DNA from: an uncultured Eggerthella sp.
Lineage (GTDB): Bacteria; Actinomycetota; Coriobacteriia; Coriobacteriales; Eggerthellaceae
Direction of reading: 5' to 3'
Length of the DNA: 12,737 nucleotides
NCBI GenBank assembly: GCA_900551155.1
Contig: URVA01000037.1
Coordinates: 1 to 12,737, forward strand
This document shows, one piece after another, positions 7,852-12,664 of this stretch (position 1 is its first letter; the number at the start of each line of letters is the position of its first letter). The translations under genes and the position numbers were made by a program. The notes under the pieces are model-generated. The model ran no database searches. It was not told where the DNA came from and was given only the letters and a program-made list of their open reading frames with translations.

Positions 7852-7860
7852 TTAATAGCA
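7852..7860 (-). promoter_or_regulatory. Candidate extended -10 promoter of the FabK-like gene
   Basis: On the minus strand TGCTATTAA is an extended -10 (TGn plus TATTAA), about 80 bases before the start codon, with no good -35. An 8-bp palindrome GAAGCTTC (7835-7842) lies near the expected transcript start and could be an operator. Confidence 0.35.
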
Positions 7861-8077
7861 CAATTACGTGTCGCGATTCAGAAGAAATTCCCCTAAAACT
7901 CTAAACCCGCAGCATAACGGGCAAAACCGTCTGTTTTATTGTTTTAGTAAAGAAATTAAAAATACAAAACTAATTGAAACGCCAATAATAAGCGTTAAAA
8001 CCGCTTAATCTATTTTATTTCATGGCTGATTCATTGCCGCAATTCAGTAACTCACGTCAAAAAGAAAGGACAAAGAA
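7861..8077. other. AT-rich gap before the accessory stretch
   Basis: No gene of normal size. It contains a 6-bp hairpin TAAGCG/CGCTTA (7989-8007), a weak ACGG/CCGT hairpin (7917-7930), and a 19-codon frame starting ATG at 8022 whose TGA (8079-8081) overlaps the next ATG. That tiny frame has no ribosome site and may be chance. No convincing promoter for the downstream small ORFs was found. Confidence 0.5.
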
Positions 8078-8176
8078 ATGATCAACAAAAATCCGACTAG
8101 TAGCTACGATGCAATCGATAATATTTTTGATGTTTCAAGCAATTTAGACGCATTAGCTGAAATGTTTTACTCATGA
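8078..8176 (+). CDS. Small ORF, 32 aa, unknown function
   Basis: Not recognised. It starts MINKNPTSSYDAIDN and continues with IFDVSSNLDALAEMFYS, acidic and helix-prone. The ribosome site is strong: AAAGGA at 8065-8070, seven bases before the ATG. Its stop TGA overlaps the start of the next ORF by four bases (ATGA), the usual sign of translational coupling. It may instead be the N-terminal half of one roughly 75-residue protein split by a frameshift, because the second ORF continues the same helix-rich, acidic style. It has no transmembrane segment or Cys pair. Confidence 0.5.
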   Translation: MINKNPTSSYDAIDNIFDVSSNLDALAEMFYS

Positions 8177-8310
8177 ACGACGCTGACCCGATGGTGATAG
8201 GTAAGACTTTCGGTTTTTTGCATGATCTATTGCATGAATACAACGGAACGCTAGACGAGGCCGCAAAAATTCTTTGTGATTGCAAAATAACAGACCCTAA
8301 GAAAGAGTAA
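8173..8310 (+). CDS. Small ORF, 45 aa, unknown function, coupled to the preceding ORF
   Basis: Not recognised. It begins MNDADPMVIGKTFGFLHD, then LLHEYNGTLDEAAKIL, and ends with CDCKITDPKKE. It begins inside the stop of the 32-aa ORF (ATGA) and has no ribosome site of its own, so it depends on translation of that ORF or is its frameshifted continuation (a -1 shift near 8166-8173 would join them). A CxC pair lies near the C-terminus. It is followed within 10 bases by the first hairpin of the array, so the hairpins may be the 3' region of the same transcript. Confidence 0.5.
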   Translation: MNDADPMVIGKTFGFLHDLLHEYNGTLDEAAKILCDCKITDPKKE

Positions 8311-8330
8311 AGAAAAAAACGAGCGGAAAA

Positions 8331-8353
8331 CGTACCTCCAAAAGGGTGGTACA
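8331..8353 (+). repeat. 23-nt apical module, copy 1 (in hairpin H1)
   Basis: Identical over 23 bases to 8718-8740. It folds as GTACC (8332-8336) with GGTAC (8348-8352) around TCC-AAAA-GGGT. The plus strand carries CCTCC, the same as the anti-Shine-Dalgarno core; the minus strand carries GGAGG. Confidence 0.9.
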
Positions 8354-8717
8354 CCATCCGCTCGAAAACTGGCAAACAGAACAGGCAATTAACCAATTCT
8401 CTACCAGCAATGATATTATATGGAAAACGCAGCGATATGCACCATGGTTAATCTCCGTCGGCCCATATCGCTGGCATAATCAACTAAACGGAGTACGCCC
8501 CGACTCACCATACGGGAAACGGCTCCATTTTATTTGTATAATGCAATTGAGCGGGAGCATGATACCCTTTGGTAACAGGTGACCCGCTCATATAGCGATG
8601 GGACCAAGCGATGATTCTAATAGACGCACCTACCAAGAGAGTCATGTGCCACCTTAGCGGCATGCGACTCTCTTCTTTTATGCTCAAACGGGGAATATAC
8701 GAAAAAGGCGCTCCATT

Positions 8718-8740
8718 CGTACCTCCAAAAGGGTGGTACA
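8718..8740 (+). repeat. 23-nt apical module, copy 2 (in hairpin H6)
   Basis: Exact copy of 8331-8353, but enclosed by an unrelated outer stem (AGGCGCT/AGCGCCT). On the minus strand its GGAGGT lies four bases before an ATG (8714-8716) opening a 10-codon frame, MERLFRIFPV; this may be chance. Confidence 0.9.
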
Positions 8741-8766
8741 AAGAAGCGCCTAAACGGATTATAGCG

Positions 8767-8789
8767 CCTGTACGTGTCTGCAGGTTTTT
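8767..8789 (+). terminator. Weak candidate terminator after the hairpin array
   Basis: CCTG (8767-8770) and CAGG (8781-8784) flank a 10-nt loop and are followed by five T (8785-8789). A third AGCGCCT copy (8763-8769) overlaps it and could compete for pairing with the 5' arm of H6. The stem is short, so this is tentative. Confidence 0.35.
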
Positions 8790-8842
8790 GAATATGAGGT
8801 TTTAAGTCTCCCTAATTGAGAGATTGGCGGTAAAGCTCCGTT

Positions 8843-9391
8843 TTATTTATTGGTTGGTTTCCCTTTGCGTGGGTTCGTACCTAGATGTTCTCTGATTCTC
8901 TTTAGGCGTGTCTTAGATGCGTTATAGAGCCTCTGCGCATTGGTAATTTGCCACTGCTCCATAGAAACCAAATAAGCTACTTCTGCAAGTCTTTTCTGCT
9001 TATCTGTGGCACCTTTAGACTCTTTGATAGGTAAAGGCTTTGGGGAGGCACGAAAGCCTTTTAATGCTTCTGAATCGCTATAAACAGCCTGCAACTCCAA
9101 GGGAAGCTGTTTTAGTTCCTTGGAAATACGATCTTCTATCCCTGCAAGGTTCTTTTTAAGCTGGCAAACTCGACACATGCCTTTGATATTTATTTCGGTT
9201 CGATAGGTAGCACAAGAATCGCACCAAAATAATTCAGGAACCAACAAAACACCATCAACACCCAACGAGCAAAGAACGTTTTCAACATCCGATCATTCGC
9301 GTCCAAGATGACGAGATAAAGACTGCACGGAGTAGAAACCTGCATTTTTAAGAAGGTAGATTATTTCGTACGTTTCCCAAGGCTTACCCAC
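8843..9391 (-). pseudogene. HTH plus zinc-ribbon protein, interrupted by in-frame TGA
   Basis: From GTG at 9391 (GGGGG five bases upstream, and an in-frame TAG just before it) the frame reads 32 codons, VGKPWETYEIIYLLKNAG then FYSVQSLSRHLGRE, then TGA (9293-9295). It continues in the same frame for 150 codons to TAA at 8843. Across the TGA the reading is coherent: LGRE-stop-SDVENVLCSLGV resembles the second half of an HTH of the kind seen in phage and mobile-element proteins (LGRs..aV...LG). A zinc ribbon CX2CX12CX2C follows (CDSC ... CRVC) and then a charged, helical C-terminus rich in Lys and Arg. The part after the TGA has no ATG near its beginning and no ribosome site at its TTG (9265), so it is not a convincing separate gene. 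I infer a DNA-binding accessory-element protein inactivated by one nonsense change, perhaps CGA to TGA. Recoding or a sequence error are alternatives. Confidence 0.7.
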
Positions 9392-9414
9392 GTTATCCCC
9401 CGACCTCTAAACTA

Positions 9415-9423
9415 TGCTATTAT
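9415..9423 (+). promoter_or_regulatory. Extended -10 promoter for a candidate small RNA
   Basis: TGCTATTAT (TGn plus TATTAT at 9418-9423) is a near-consensus extended -10; no good -35. The transcript would start near 9430, directly before the GGGTAAATCCC palindrome. Confidence 0.45.
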
Positions 9424-9429
9424 CAACTT

Positions 9430-9530
9430 ACGGGTAAATCCCCCGCTGACCTATACAGGGGGGGCAAGTTACCTGGCTACCAAAGAGGGTTTACCCGCCG
9501 ATTCGGGGGGGGTTAACCCTCTTTCTTTTT
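9430..9530 (+). ncRNA. Candidate ~100-nt structured RNA
   Basis: It lies between an extended -10 promoter and an intrinsic terminator, with no ORF. CCCCC (9440-9444) can pair with GGGGG near 9458-9464. CGGGTAAA (9431-9438) can pair with TTTACCCG (9490-9497), a pairing incompatible with the terminator stem below. It runs antisense to the leader of the HTH/zinc-ribbon gene. No known RNA family is recognised. Confidence 0.4.
9482..9530 (+). terminator. Intrinsic terminator of the candidate RNA
   Basis: AAAGAGGGTT (9482-9491) pairs perfectly with AACCCTCTTT (9515-9524). ACCC-type bases inside can pair with the G run (9505-9512). A T-rich tail (TTTCTTTTT) ends at 9530. Confidence 0.75.
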
Positions 9531-9566
9531 GCCGCCCATCTTGAAAACCATAGGGAGAGAAAAACA

Positions 9567-9676
9567 GGGTTAATGGCCAAAAAGTGTTGCTAATTTAGTC
9601 ATATAAGACCAGTTAAGCCCCCGTTTTGGGGGGCTTTCTGTTGGTCTTTACCAACAGCTCTCCTGGCCATTAACCC
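9567..9676. repeat. Nested inverted-repeat element with 13-bp ends
   Basis: GGGTTAATGGCCA (9567-9579) and TGGCCATTAACCC (9664-9676) are a perfect 13-bp inverted repeat. Inside lie AAGACCA/TGGTCTT (9605-9611 with 9642-9648) and the G/C-rich stem at 9615-9636, all sharing nearly the same centre. The 110-bp unit could be a MITE-like element or one long RNA hairpin. No target-site duplication is evident. Confidence 0.7.
9605..9648 (+). terminator. Composite hairpin terminator
   Basis: AAGCCCCC (9615-9622) pairs with GGGGGCTT (9629-9636), extended outward by AAGACCA/TGGTCTT. The T run is short (TTTCT), so efficiency is uncertain. An overlapping GTTGG/CCAAC hairpin lies at 9640-9655. Confidence 0.6.
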
Positions 9677-9696
9677 AAATTTTGAACCTTAAAAAT

Positions 9697-9728
9697 AAAA
9701 AAGTCATCGAGGCGAATACCCCGATGAC
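9697..9728 (-). terminator. Terminator of the CAT-anticodon tRNA gene
   Basis: On the minus strand GTCATCG and CGATGAC (9703-9728), with inner GG/CC, form a hairpin followed by six T (9697-9702 on the plus strand are A). Confidence 0.88.
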
Positions 9729-9740
9729 CTGCAAGTTTGA

Positions 9741-9815
9741 TGGTGGGCCCACCCAGATTCGAACTGAGAACCAAAGGATTATGAGTCCCCTGCTCCACCA
9801 TTGAGCTATGGGCCC
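9741..9815 (-). tRNA. tRNA with CAT anticodon, probably tRNA-Ile2 (lysidine-modified)
   Basis: Complete cloverleaf with encoded CCA. The acceptor stem GGGCCCA/TGGGCCC pairs fully and the discriminator is A. The D arm is AGCTCAATGGTGGAGC, the anticodon loop CTCATAA, and the T loop TTCGAAT. The CAT anticodon could be elongator Met, initiator Met or Ile2. The initiator is excluded because pair 1-72 is a normal G-C. C4-G69 and C5-G68, known TilS recognition features in E. coli, favour Ile2 that reads AUA after lysidine modification. It is separated from trpS by 92 bp and has its own promoter and terminator. Its 3' end faces the accessory stretch. Confidence 0.92.
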
Positions 9816-9851
9816 TTTTTGTTTGCGCAACGCTTCCGTGCGCGAAGCATT

Positions 9852-9857
9852 ATTGTA
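9852..9857 (-). promoter_or_regulatory. -10 element of the tRNA-Ile2 promoter
   Basis: TACAAT on the minus strand lies about 36 bases before the tRNA 5' end. TTGATA upstream is only 13 bases away, so the -35 is uncertain. A GCTTC/GAAGC hairpin lies in the leader (about 9829-9847). Confidence 0.5.
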
Positions 9858-9878
9858 GCCTATTTCAGCTTATCAAAC

Positions 9879-9900
9879 AGAAAGAAACACATTTCTTTCT
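9879..9900 (-). terminator. Candidate terminator of trpS
   Basis: AGAAAGAAA and TTTCTTTCT form a perfect 9-bp stem with a 4-nt loop, starting seven bases after the trpS stop on the minus strand. The following T run is short (GTTTG), so it may be a weak terminator. Confidence 0.5.
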
Positions 9901-9907
9901 CACTAAT

Positions 9908-10957
9908 TTAATAGACCATATGCATAGCTTCACGAACTTCATCCAAGGTAGCATTGGCAACTTCATTTGCACGACGATTGCCCTCGTGAAGAACTTCAAG
10001 AACGTAATCTTTCTTATTTTCCAATTCACGACGGCGTTCACGAATTGGTGCAAGATAGGTATTAACGCTTTCAGTCACATAACGCTTCAATGCACCAGCG
10101 CCATCGTTGCCAATTTCTTCTGCGATATCCACTTCGCTGCGACCCGTGCATAAAGCAGCAGTGGTAAGCAGCGCAGATACCCCTGGACGACCTTCCTTAT
10201 CGTAGGTAATCATGCGCTCAGAGTCGGTCTTTGACTTCTTAATTAGTTTTGCTGTTTCTTCTTCAGTGAAGCACAGGCTAATAGCATTGCCATAGCTCTT
10301 CGACATCTTTCGTCCATCAAGACCAGGAATTTCAGGAGTGTCGTCGTTGAGCAATCCTTCAGGTTCTGGGAAAACAGGAGCGTAGCGCTCGTTGAAACGA
10401 CGAGCAATCTGGCGCGTAACTTCAATATGAGGCAGCTGATCTTTGCCCACTGGAACAATATTGCCTTTGCAGAACAAAATGTCACATGCCTGATGAACAG
10501 GATAGGTTAAAAGCAATCCTGTTAGGGCATGACCAGAGGCTTCCATTTCCGCTTTAACCGTTGGATTGCGATGGAGTTCCGATTCGGTAACCAAAGAAAG
10601 GAATGGCAGCATCAGCTGATTAAGTGCAGGCACTGCAGAGTGCGTAAAGATCATTGTTTTTTCAGGATCAATACCACAGGCAAGATAGTCAATTACCATG
10701 TTATATACGTTGTCTTGAATATGCTCCGTGGTATCACGGTCGGTAATTACCTGGTAATCAGCAATAATAATGTTAGTTGCAATTCCTTTATTCTGAAGGG
10801 CAACACGTTCTTTAATAGTGCCAAAATAATGACCCAAATGAAGACGACCCGTAGGACGATCACCCGTTAACATTAAGTACTTTTCTGGATTTCTATCCAG
10901 GTCAGCACGAATTTCATCACTACGACGAAGACTTGCTTCAAAACTATCTGTGCTCAT
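9908..10957 (-). CDS. trpS: Tryptophanyl-tRNA synthetase
   Basis: Class I aminoacyl-tRNA synthetase charging tRNA-Trp in the cytoplasm. The ATP-binding HIGH motif reads HLGH within DRPTGRLHLGHYFGT (residues 33-47), and the second signature is KMSKS (217-221) in GRKMSKSYGN. YPVHQACDIL (152-161) and VPVGKDQLPHIEV (168-180) are typical of TrpRS and separate it from TyrRS. Length (349 aa) is normal. The ATG at 10957 has GAGAGG about 11 bases upstream, a slightly long spacing, but no better start exists. It is transcribed from a promoter shared back-to-back with the helicase gene. No T-box or trp leader peptide was found in the roughly 115-base leader, so tryptophan-dependent control is not visible. 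Confidence 0.97.
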   Translation of the reverse strand: MSTDSFEASLRRSDEIRADLDRNPEKYLMLTGDRPTGRLHLGHYFGTIKERVALQNKGIATNIIIADYQVITDRDTTEHIQDNVYNMVIDYLACGIDPEKTMIFTHSAVPALNQLMLPFLSLVTESELHRNPTVKAEMEASGHALTGLLLTYPVHQACDILFCKGNIVPVGKDQLPHIEVTRQIARRFNERYAPVFPEPEGLLNDDTPEIPGLDGRKMSKSYGNAISLCFTEEETAKLIKKSKTDSERMITYDKEGRPGVSALLTTAALCTGRSEVDIAEEIGNDGAGALKRYVTESVNTYLAPIRERRRELENKKDYVLEVLHEGNRRANEVANATLDEVREAMHMVY

Positions 10958-11063
10958 TACGCAAGTAGCCTCTCTTGTTGAAGATTATTGGTTAGTAACA
11001 AACAAATGCGCCTCATCTAACCGTTAAAGTCCTATAGCAGCATAACGACTCCAACGATACTCG

Positions 11064-11086
11064 GAACGCGTCGTTCAAGTATACCA
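11064..11086 (-). promoter_or_regulatory. trpS promoter and downstream dyad
   Basis: On the minus strand TGGTATACT is an extended -10 (TATACT, 11078-11083). The -35 is poor. Just downstream, over the expected transcript start, GAACG/CGTTC (11064-11068 with 11072-11076) is a perfect inverted repeat with a 3-bp spacer and could be an operator. Its spacing does not fit the LexA/DinR box. Confidence 0.5.
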
Positions 11087-11166
11087 TCGCAATGAAGCCG
11101 AAACACCCTCAGCAACGATAGGCAACAATAAAGAAATACTGATGAATACCCATAAACAATCCTCGC

Positions 11167-11195
11167 AAGACAAACGGAAGAACAGCCCTTACAAT
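11167..11195 (+). promoter_or_regulatory. Helicase promoter giving a leaderless transcript
   Basis: AAGACA (11167-11172), 17 bases, then TACAAT (11190-11195). The ATG at 11203 is seven bases beyond the -10, where transcription should start. No ribosome site lies near the ATG. Confidence 0.55.
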
Positions 11196-11202
11196 ACCTT
11201 TT

Positions 11203-12444
11203 ATGACTACTACATCTTTTTCTTCATTAAACTTAACTAAACCCGTCCAAGAAGCAATTGATTCGCTGGGTTTTACCACTCCAACACCCATACAGCTAGA
11301 AGCCATCCCGAAAGGAAACGAAGGGTGCGATCTTTTAGCTGCCGCCCAAACGGGCACAGGGAAAACTCTTGCTTACTTAATTCCCCTCTTTGACGAATTG
11401 GTACGACACTTCGGATCAACACGCCCTAAAAAAGGCGGTCCCTATGTGCTTATCTTGGCCCCAACACGCGAGTTAGCCCAACAAATTTCCGATAGCGCTA
11501 CCGCGTTTGAAAACACCACACACTTTCGTGTTCGCACCGTAATAGGTGGAAAGAAATACAAAACCCAAATCCAGAATTTAAAACGAGGCTGCGATGTACT
11601 TATTGCTACCCCTGGTCGATTAAACGATCTTCTAGATCAAAAGATTCTAAGCCTCAATAAAGTACATTATTTGGTGCTAGATGAAGTTGATCGCATGATG
11701 GATATGGGATTTTGGCCCTCTGTGCACCACATCGTTGAACAAACACCGAAGAGACGACAAACGTTTCTGCTCAGTGCCACCCTCACTCCTGAAGTAAAAG
11801 CGAAGGCCCGAGCAATACAACACGATCCCTGCGTGATAGAAATTGCTCATAAGGGAGAAACCGCCGCAACAGTTAAAGAATATGTTTTACCAATCACACA
11901 ACGCCAAAAACATGATTTGCTGATTGCTCTTCTTCATGAAAAAGGTTCCAAGAGGGTTATTGTTTTCACGAAAACGAAAATCGATGCCGACTCCTGCTCT
12001 CGTCGTTTACAAGATGCAGGAATTAAAGCCGACAGCATTCATGCGGACAAACCACAAAACAAGCGCGACAAGGCCCTTAAACGCTTCAAAAACGGCACCA
12101 TTGATGTATTGGTTGCCACAGATGTACTCGCGCGTGGCATTGACGTTACCGGAGTAGCTTTCGTGGTGAACATGACGGTTCCTGAATCACCCGAAGACTA
12201 CATTCATCGCATAGGAAGGACGGGGCGAGCAGGCGAAGAAGGCGCGGCTTACACTATGCTCTCCCCCGACCAGCTCTTAGCTTTGAGAGAAATCGAATAC
12301 CACACAAAACATCTTTTAGAAACCTTTGATGTTCCTGGTTTTTCCTACGAACCAGATCGCCTTGTTCCTGATCCCAAACGACCAACTACGCGTGGAGCAG
12401 TTCGTCGACCAGGAGCACGAAGACTTCGTATTGGAAGGCGTTAG
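11203..12444 (+). CDS. DEAD-box family ATP-dependent RNA helicase (RhlE-like), DEVD variant
   Basis: ATP-dependent RNA unwinding, likely in ribosome assembly or RNA turnover. Motifs in order: Q motif FTTPTPIQ (24-31), motif I AAQTGTGKT (47-55), Ia APTRELAQQ (86-94), Ib TPGR (136-139), motif II DEVD (160-163), motif III SAT (191-193), motif V VLARGIDV (308-315), motif VI HRIGRTGRAG (335-344). The helicase core is followed by a short basic tail rich in Arg and Pro (from about residue 385), as in RhlE proteins. Motif II has Val for the Ala of DEAD; the catalytic Asp-Glu and the last Asp are kept, so ATPase activity is expected. Length is 413 aa. The start is the only nearby ATG and has no ribosome site; see the leaderless promoter. 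No clear terminator follows it, only a weak TTCAT/ATGAA hairpin before a T run near 12480. Confidence 0.95.
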   Translation: MTTTSFSSLNLTKPVQEAIDSLGFTTPTPIQLEAIPKGNEGCDLLAAAQTGTGKTLAYLIPLFDELVRHFGSTRPKKGGPYVLILAPTRELAQQISDSATAFENTTHFRVRTVIGGKKYKTQIQNLKRGCDVLIATPGRLNDLLDQKILSLNKVHYLVLDEVDRMMDMGFWPSVHHIVEQTPKRRQTFLLSATLTPEVKAKARAIQHDPCVIEIAHKGETAATVKEYVLPITQRQKHDLLIALLHEKGSKRVIVFTKTKIDADSCSRRLQDAGIKADSIHADKPQNKRDKALKRFKNGTIDVLVATDVLARGIDVTGVAFVVNMTVPESPEDYIHRIGRTGRAGEEGAAYTMLSPDQLLALREIEYHTKHLLETFDVPGFSYEPDRLVPDPKRPTTRGAVRRPGARRLRIGRR

Positions 12445-12498
12445 TGCATCACTTTCTTTCGCCACTTCATCCCAATGAAACTTTTTAAAAATTACCTG

Positions 12499-12526
12499 TT
12501 GCATTGAGTTTTCGTTTGGCTATAAT
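12499..12526 (+). promoter_or_regulatory. tRNA-Asn promoter
   Basis: TTGCAT (12499-12504), 16 bases, then a perfect TATAAT (12521-12526), about 31 bases before the tRNA. Confidence 0.8.
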
Positions 12527-12557
12527 AGTTAATCGCGTCAGAGCTGATGCACCGAAT

Positions 12558-12632
12558 TCCTCGGTAGCTCAATGGCAGAGCATCCGGCTGTTAACCGGAG
12601 GGTTGTAGGTTCGAGTCCTACCCGGGGAGCCA
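12558..12632 (+). tRNA. tRNA-Asn (GTT)
   Basis: Complete cloverleaf with encoded CCA. The acceptor stem TCCTCGG/CCGGGGA has one T-G wobble and the discriminator is G. The D arm is AGCTCAATGGCAGAGC. The anticodon stem TCCGG/CCGGA encloses CTGTTAA with GTT at 12590-12592. The T loop is TTCGAGT. It stands alone between its own promoter and terminator. Confidence 0.97.
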
Positions 12633-12640
12633 GAATTTTC

Positions 12641-12664
12641 AAGCGTCCATCGGGCGCTTTTTTT
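12641..12664 (+). terminator. Terminator of tRNA-Asn
   Basis: AAGCGTCC (12641-12648) pairs with GGGCGCTT (12652-12659, one G-U) around ATC, followed by seven T (12658-12664). Confidence 0.92.

Larger units (their letters stand above)
8320..8751. repeat. Array of six ~40-nt imperfect hairpins
   Basis: Units: H1 8320-8364 (CGAGCGGA/TCCGCTCG, 8 bp), H2 8430-8473 (CAGCGATATG/CATATCGCTG, 10 bp), H3 8490-8526 (GGAG/CTCC with inner CCCG/CGGG, weakest), H4 8548-8590 (TGAGCGGG/CCCGCTCA, 8 bp), H5 8635-8674 (AAGAGAGTC/GACTCTCTT, 9 bp), H6 8706-8751 (AGGCGCT/AGCGCCT, 7 bp). Lengths are 37-46 nt; gaps are 65, 16, 21, 44 and 31 nt. Except in H3, the outer stem differs in each unit but pairs perfectly; inside is an internal loop and a short inner stem, often ACC/GGT-like. 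No protein-coding gene is credible here: the frames seen on both strands run through the stems and repeat the same residues. It could be one large structured RNA or a set of recombination or replication hairpins. Confidence 0.75.

Noticed and set aside
8174..8185. TGA read as a sense codon at the end of the 32-aa ORF, paralleling the TGA in the HTH/zinc-ribbon gene.
   Set aside because: Read-through would meet TGA-TAG a few codons later, so no longer product is gained.
8340..8353. AGGGTGGTAC in the 23-nt module resembles the T-box antiterminator motif AGGGTGGNACCGCG.
   Set aside because: The match stops before CCGCG. There is no stem I with a specifier loop, no following strong terminator at the right place and no downstream synthetase or amino-acid gene on that strand.
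8097..8741. Open frames on both strands across the hairpin array (for example minus 8097-8396, minus 8505-8741, plus 8346-8582).
   Set aside because: They lack convincing ribosome sites, and the repeated peptide YHPFGGT in two of them is just the 23-nt repeat translated. The inverted repeats explain them.
8320..8751. Integron attC sites or a CRISPR array.
   Set aside because: No RYYYAAC/GTTRRRY core sites and no integrase. The units are not direct repeats with unique spacers, apart from one exact 23-nt pair.
8843..9265. A separate intact 140-aa gene starting at TTG 9265.
   Set aside because: There is no ribosome site at that TTG, and the same frame continues upstream across the TGA with HTH-like sequence, so it is better read as the tail of a broken longer gene.
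9293..9295. Selenocysteine at the TGA of the HTH/zinc-ribbon gene.
   Set aside because: The position is in a DNA-binding helix rather than a redox site, and I see no SECIS-like hairpin directly after it.
9741..9763. Duplicate of the tRNA-Ile2 3' end as an attachment site elsewhere in the accessory stretch.
   Set aside because: No repeat of the T arm or acceptor sequence was found between 7780 and 9740.
11064..11076. LexA/DinR box at the trpS promoter.
   Set aside because: The GAACG/CGTTC dyad has the wrong spacing (GAAC-N5-GTTC instead of N4).
10958..11077. T-box or trp leader peptide controlling trpS.
   Set aside because: No T-box sequence, no run of Trp codons and no terminator in the leader; only a weak GGTTAG/CTAACC hairpin (10990-11022).
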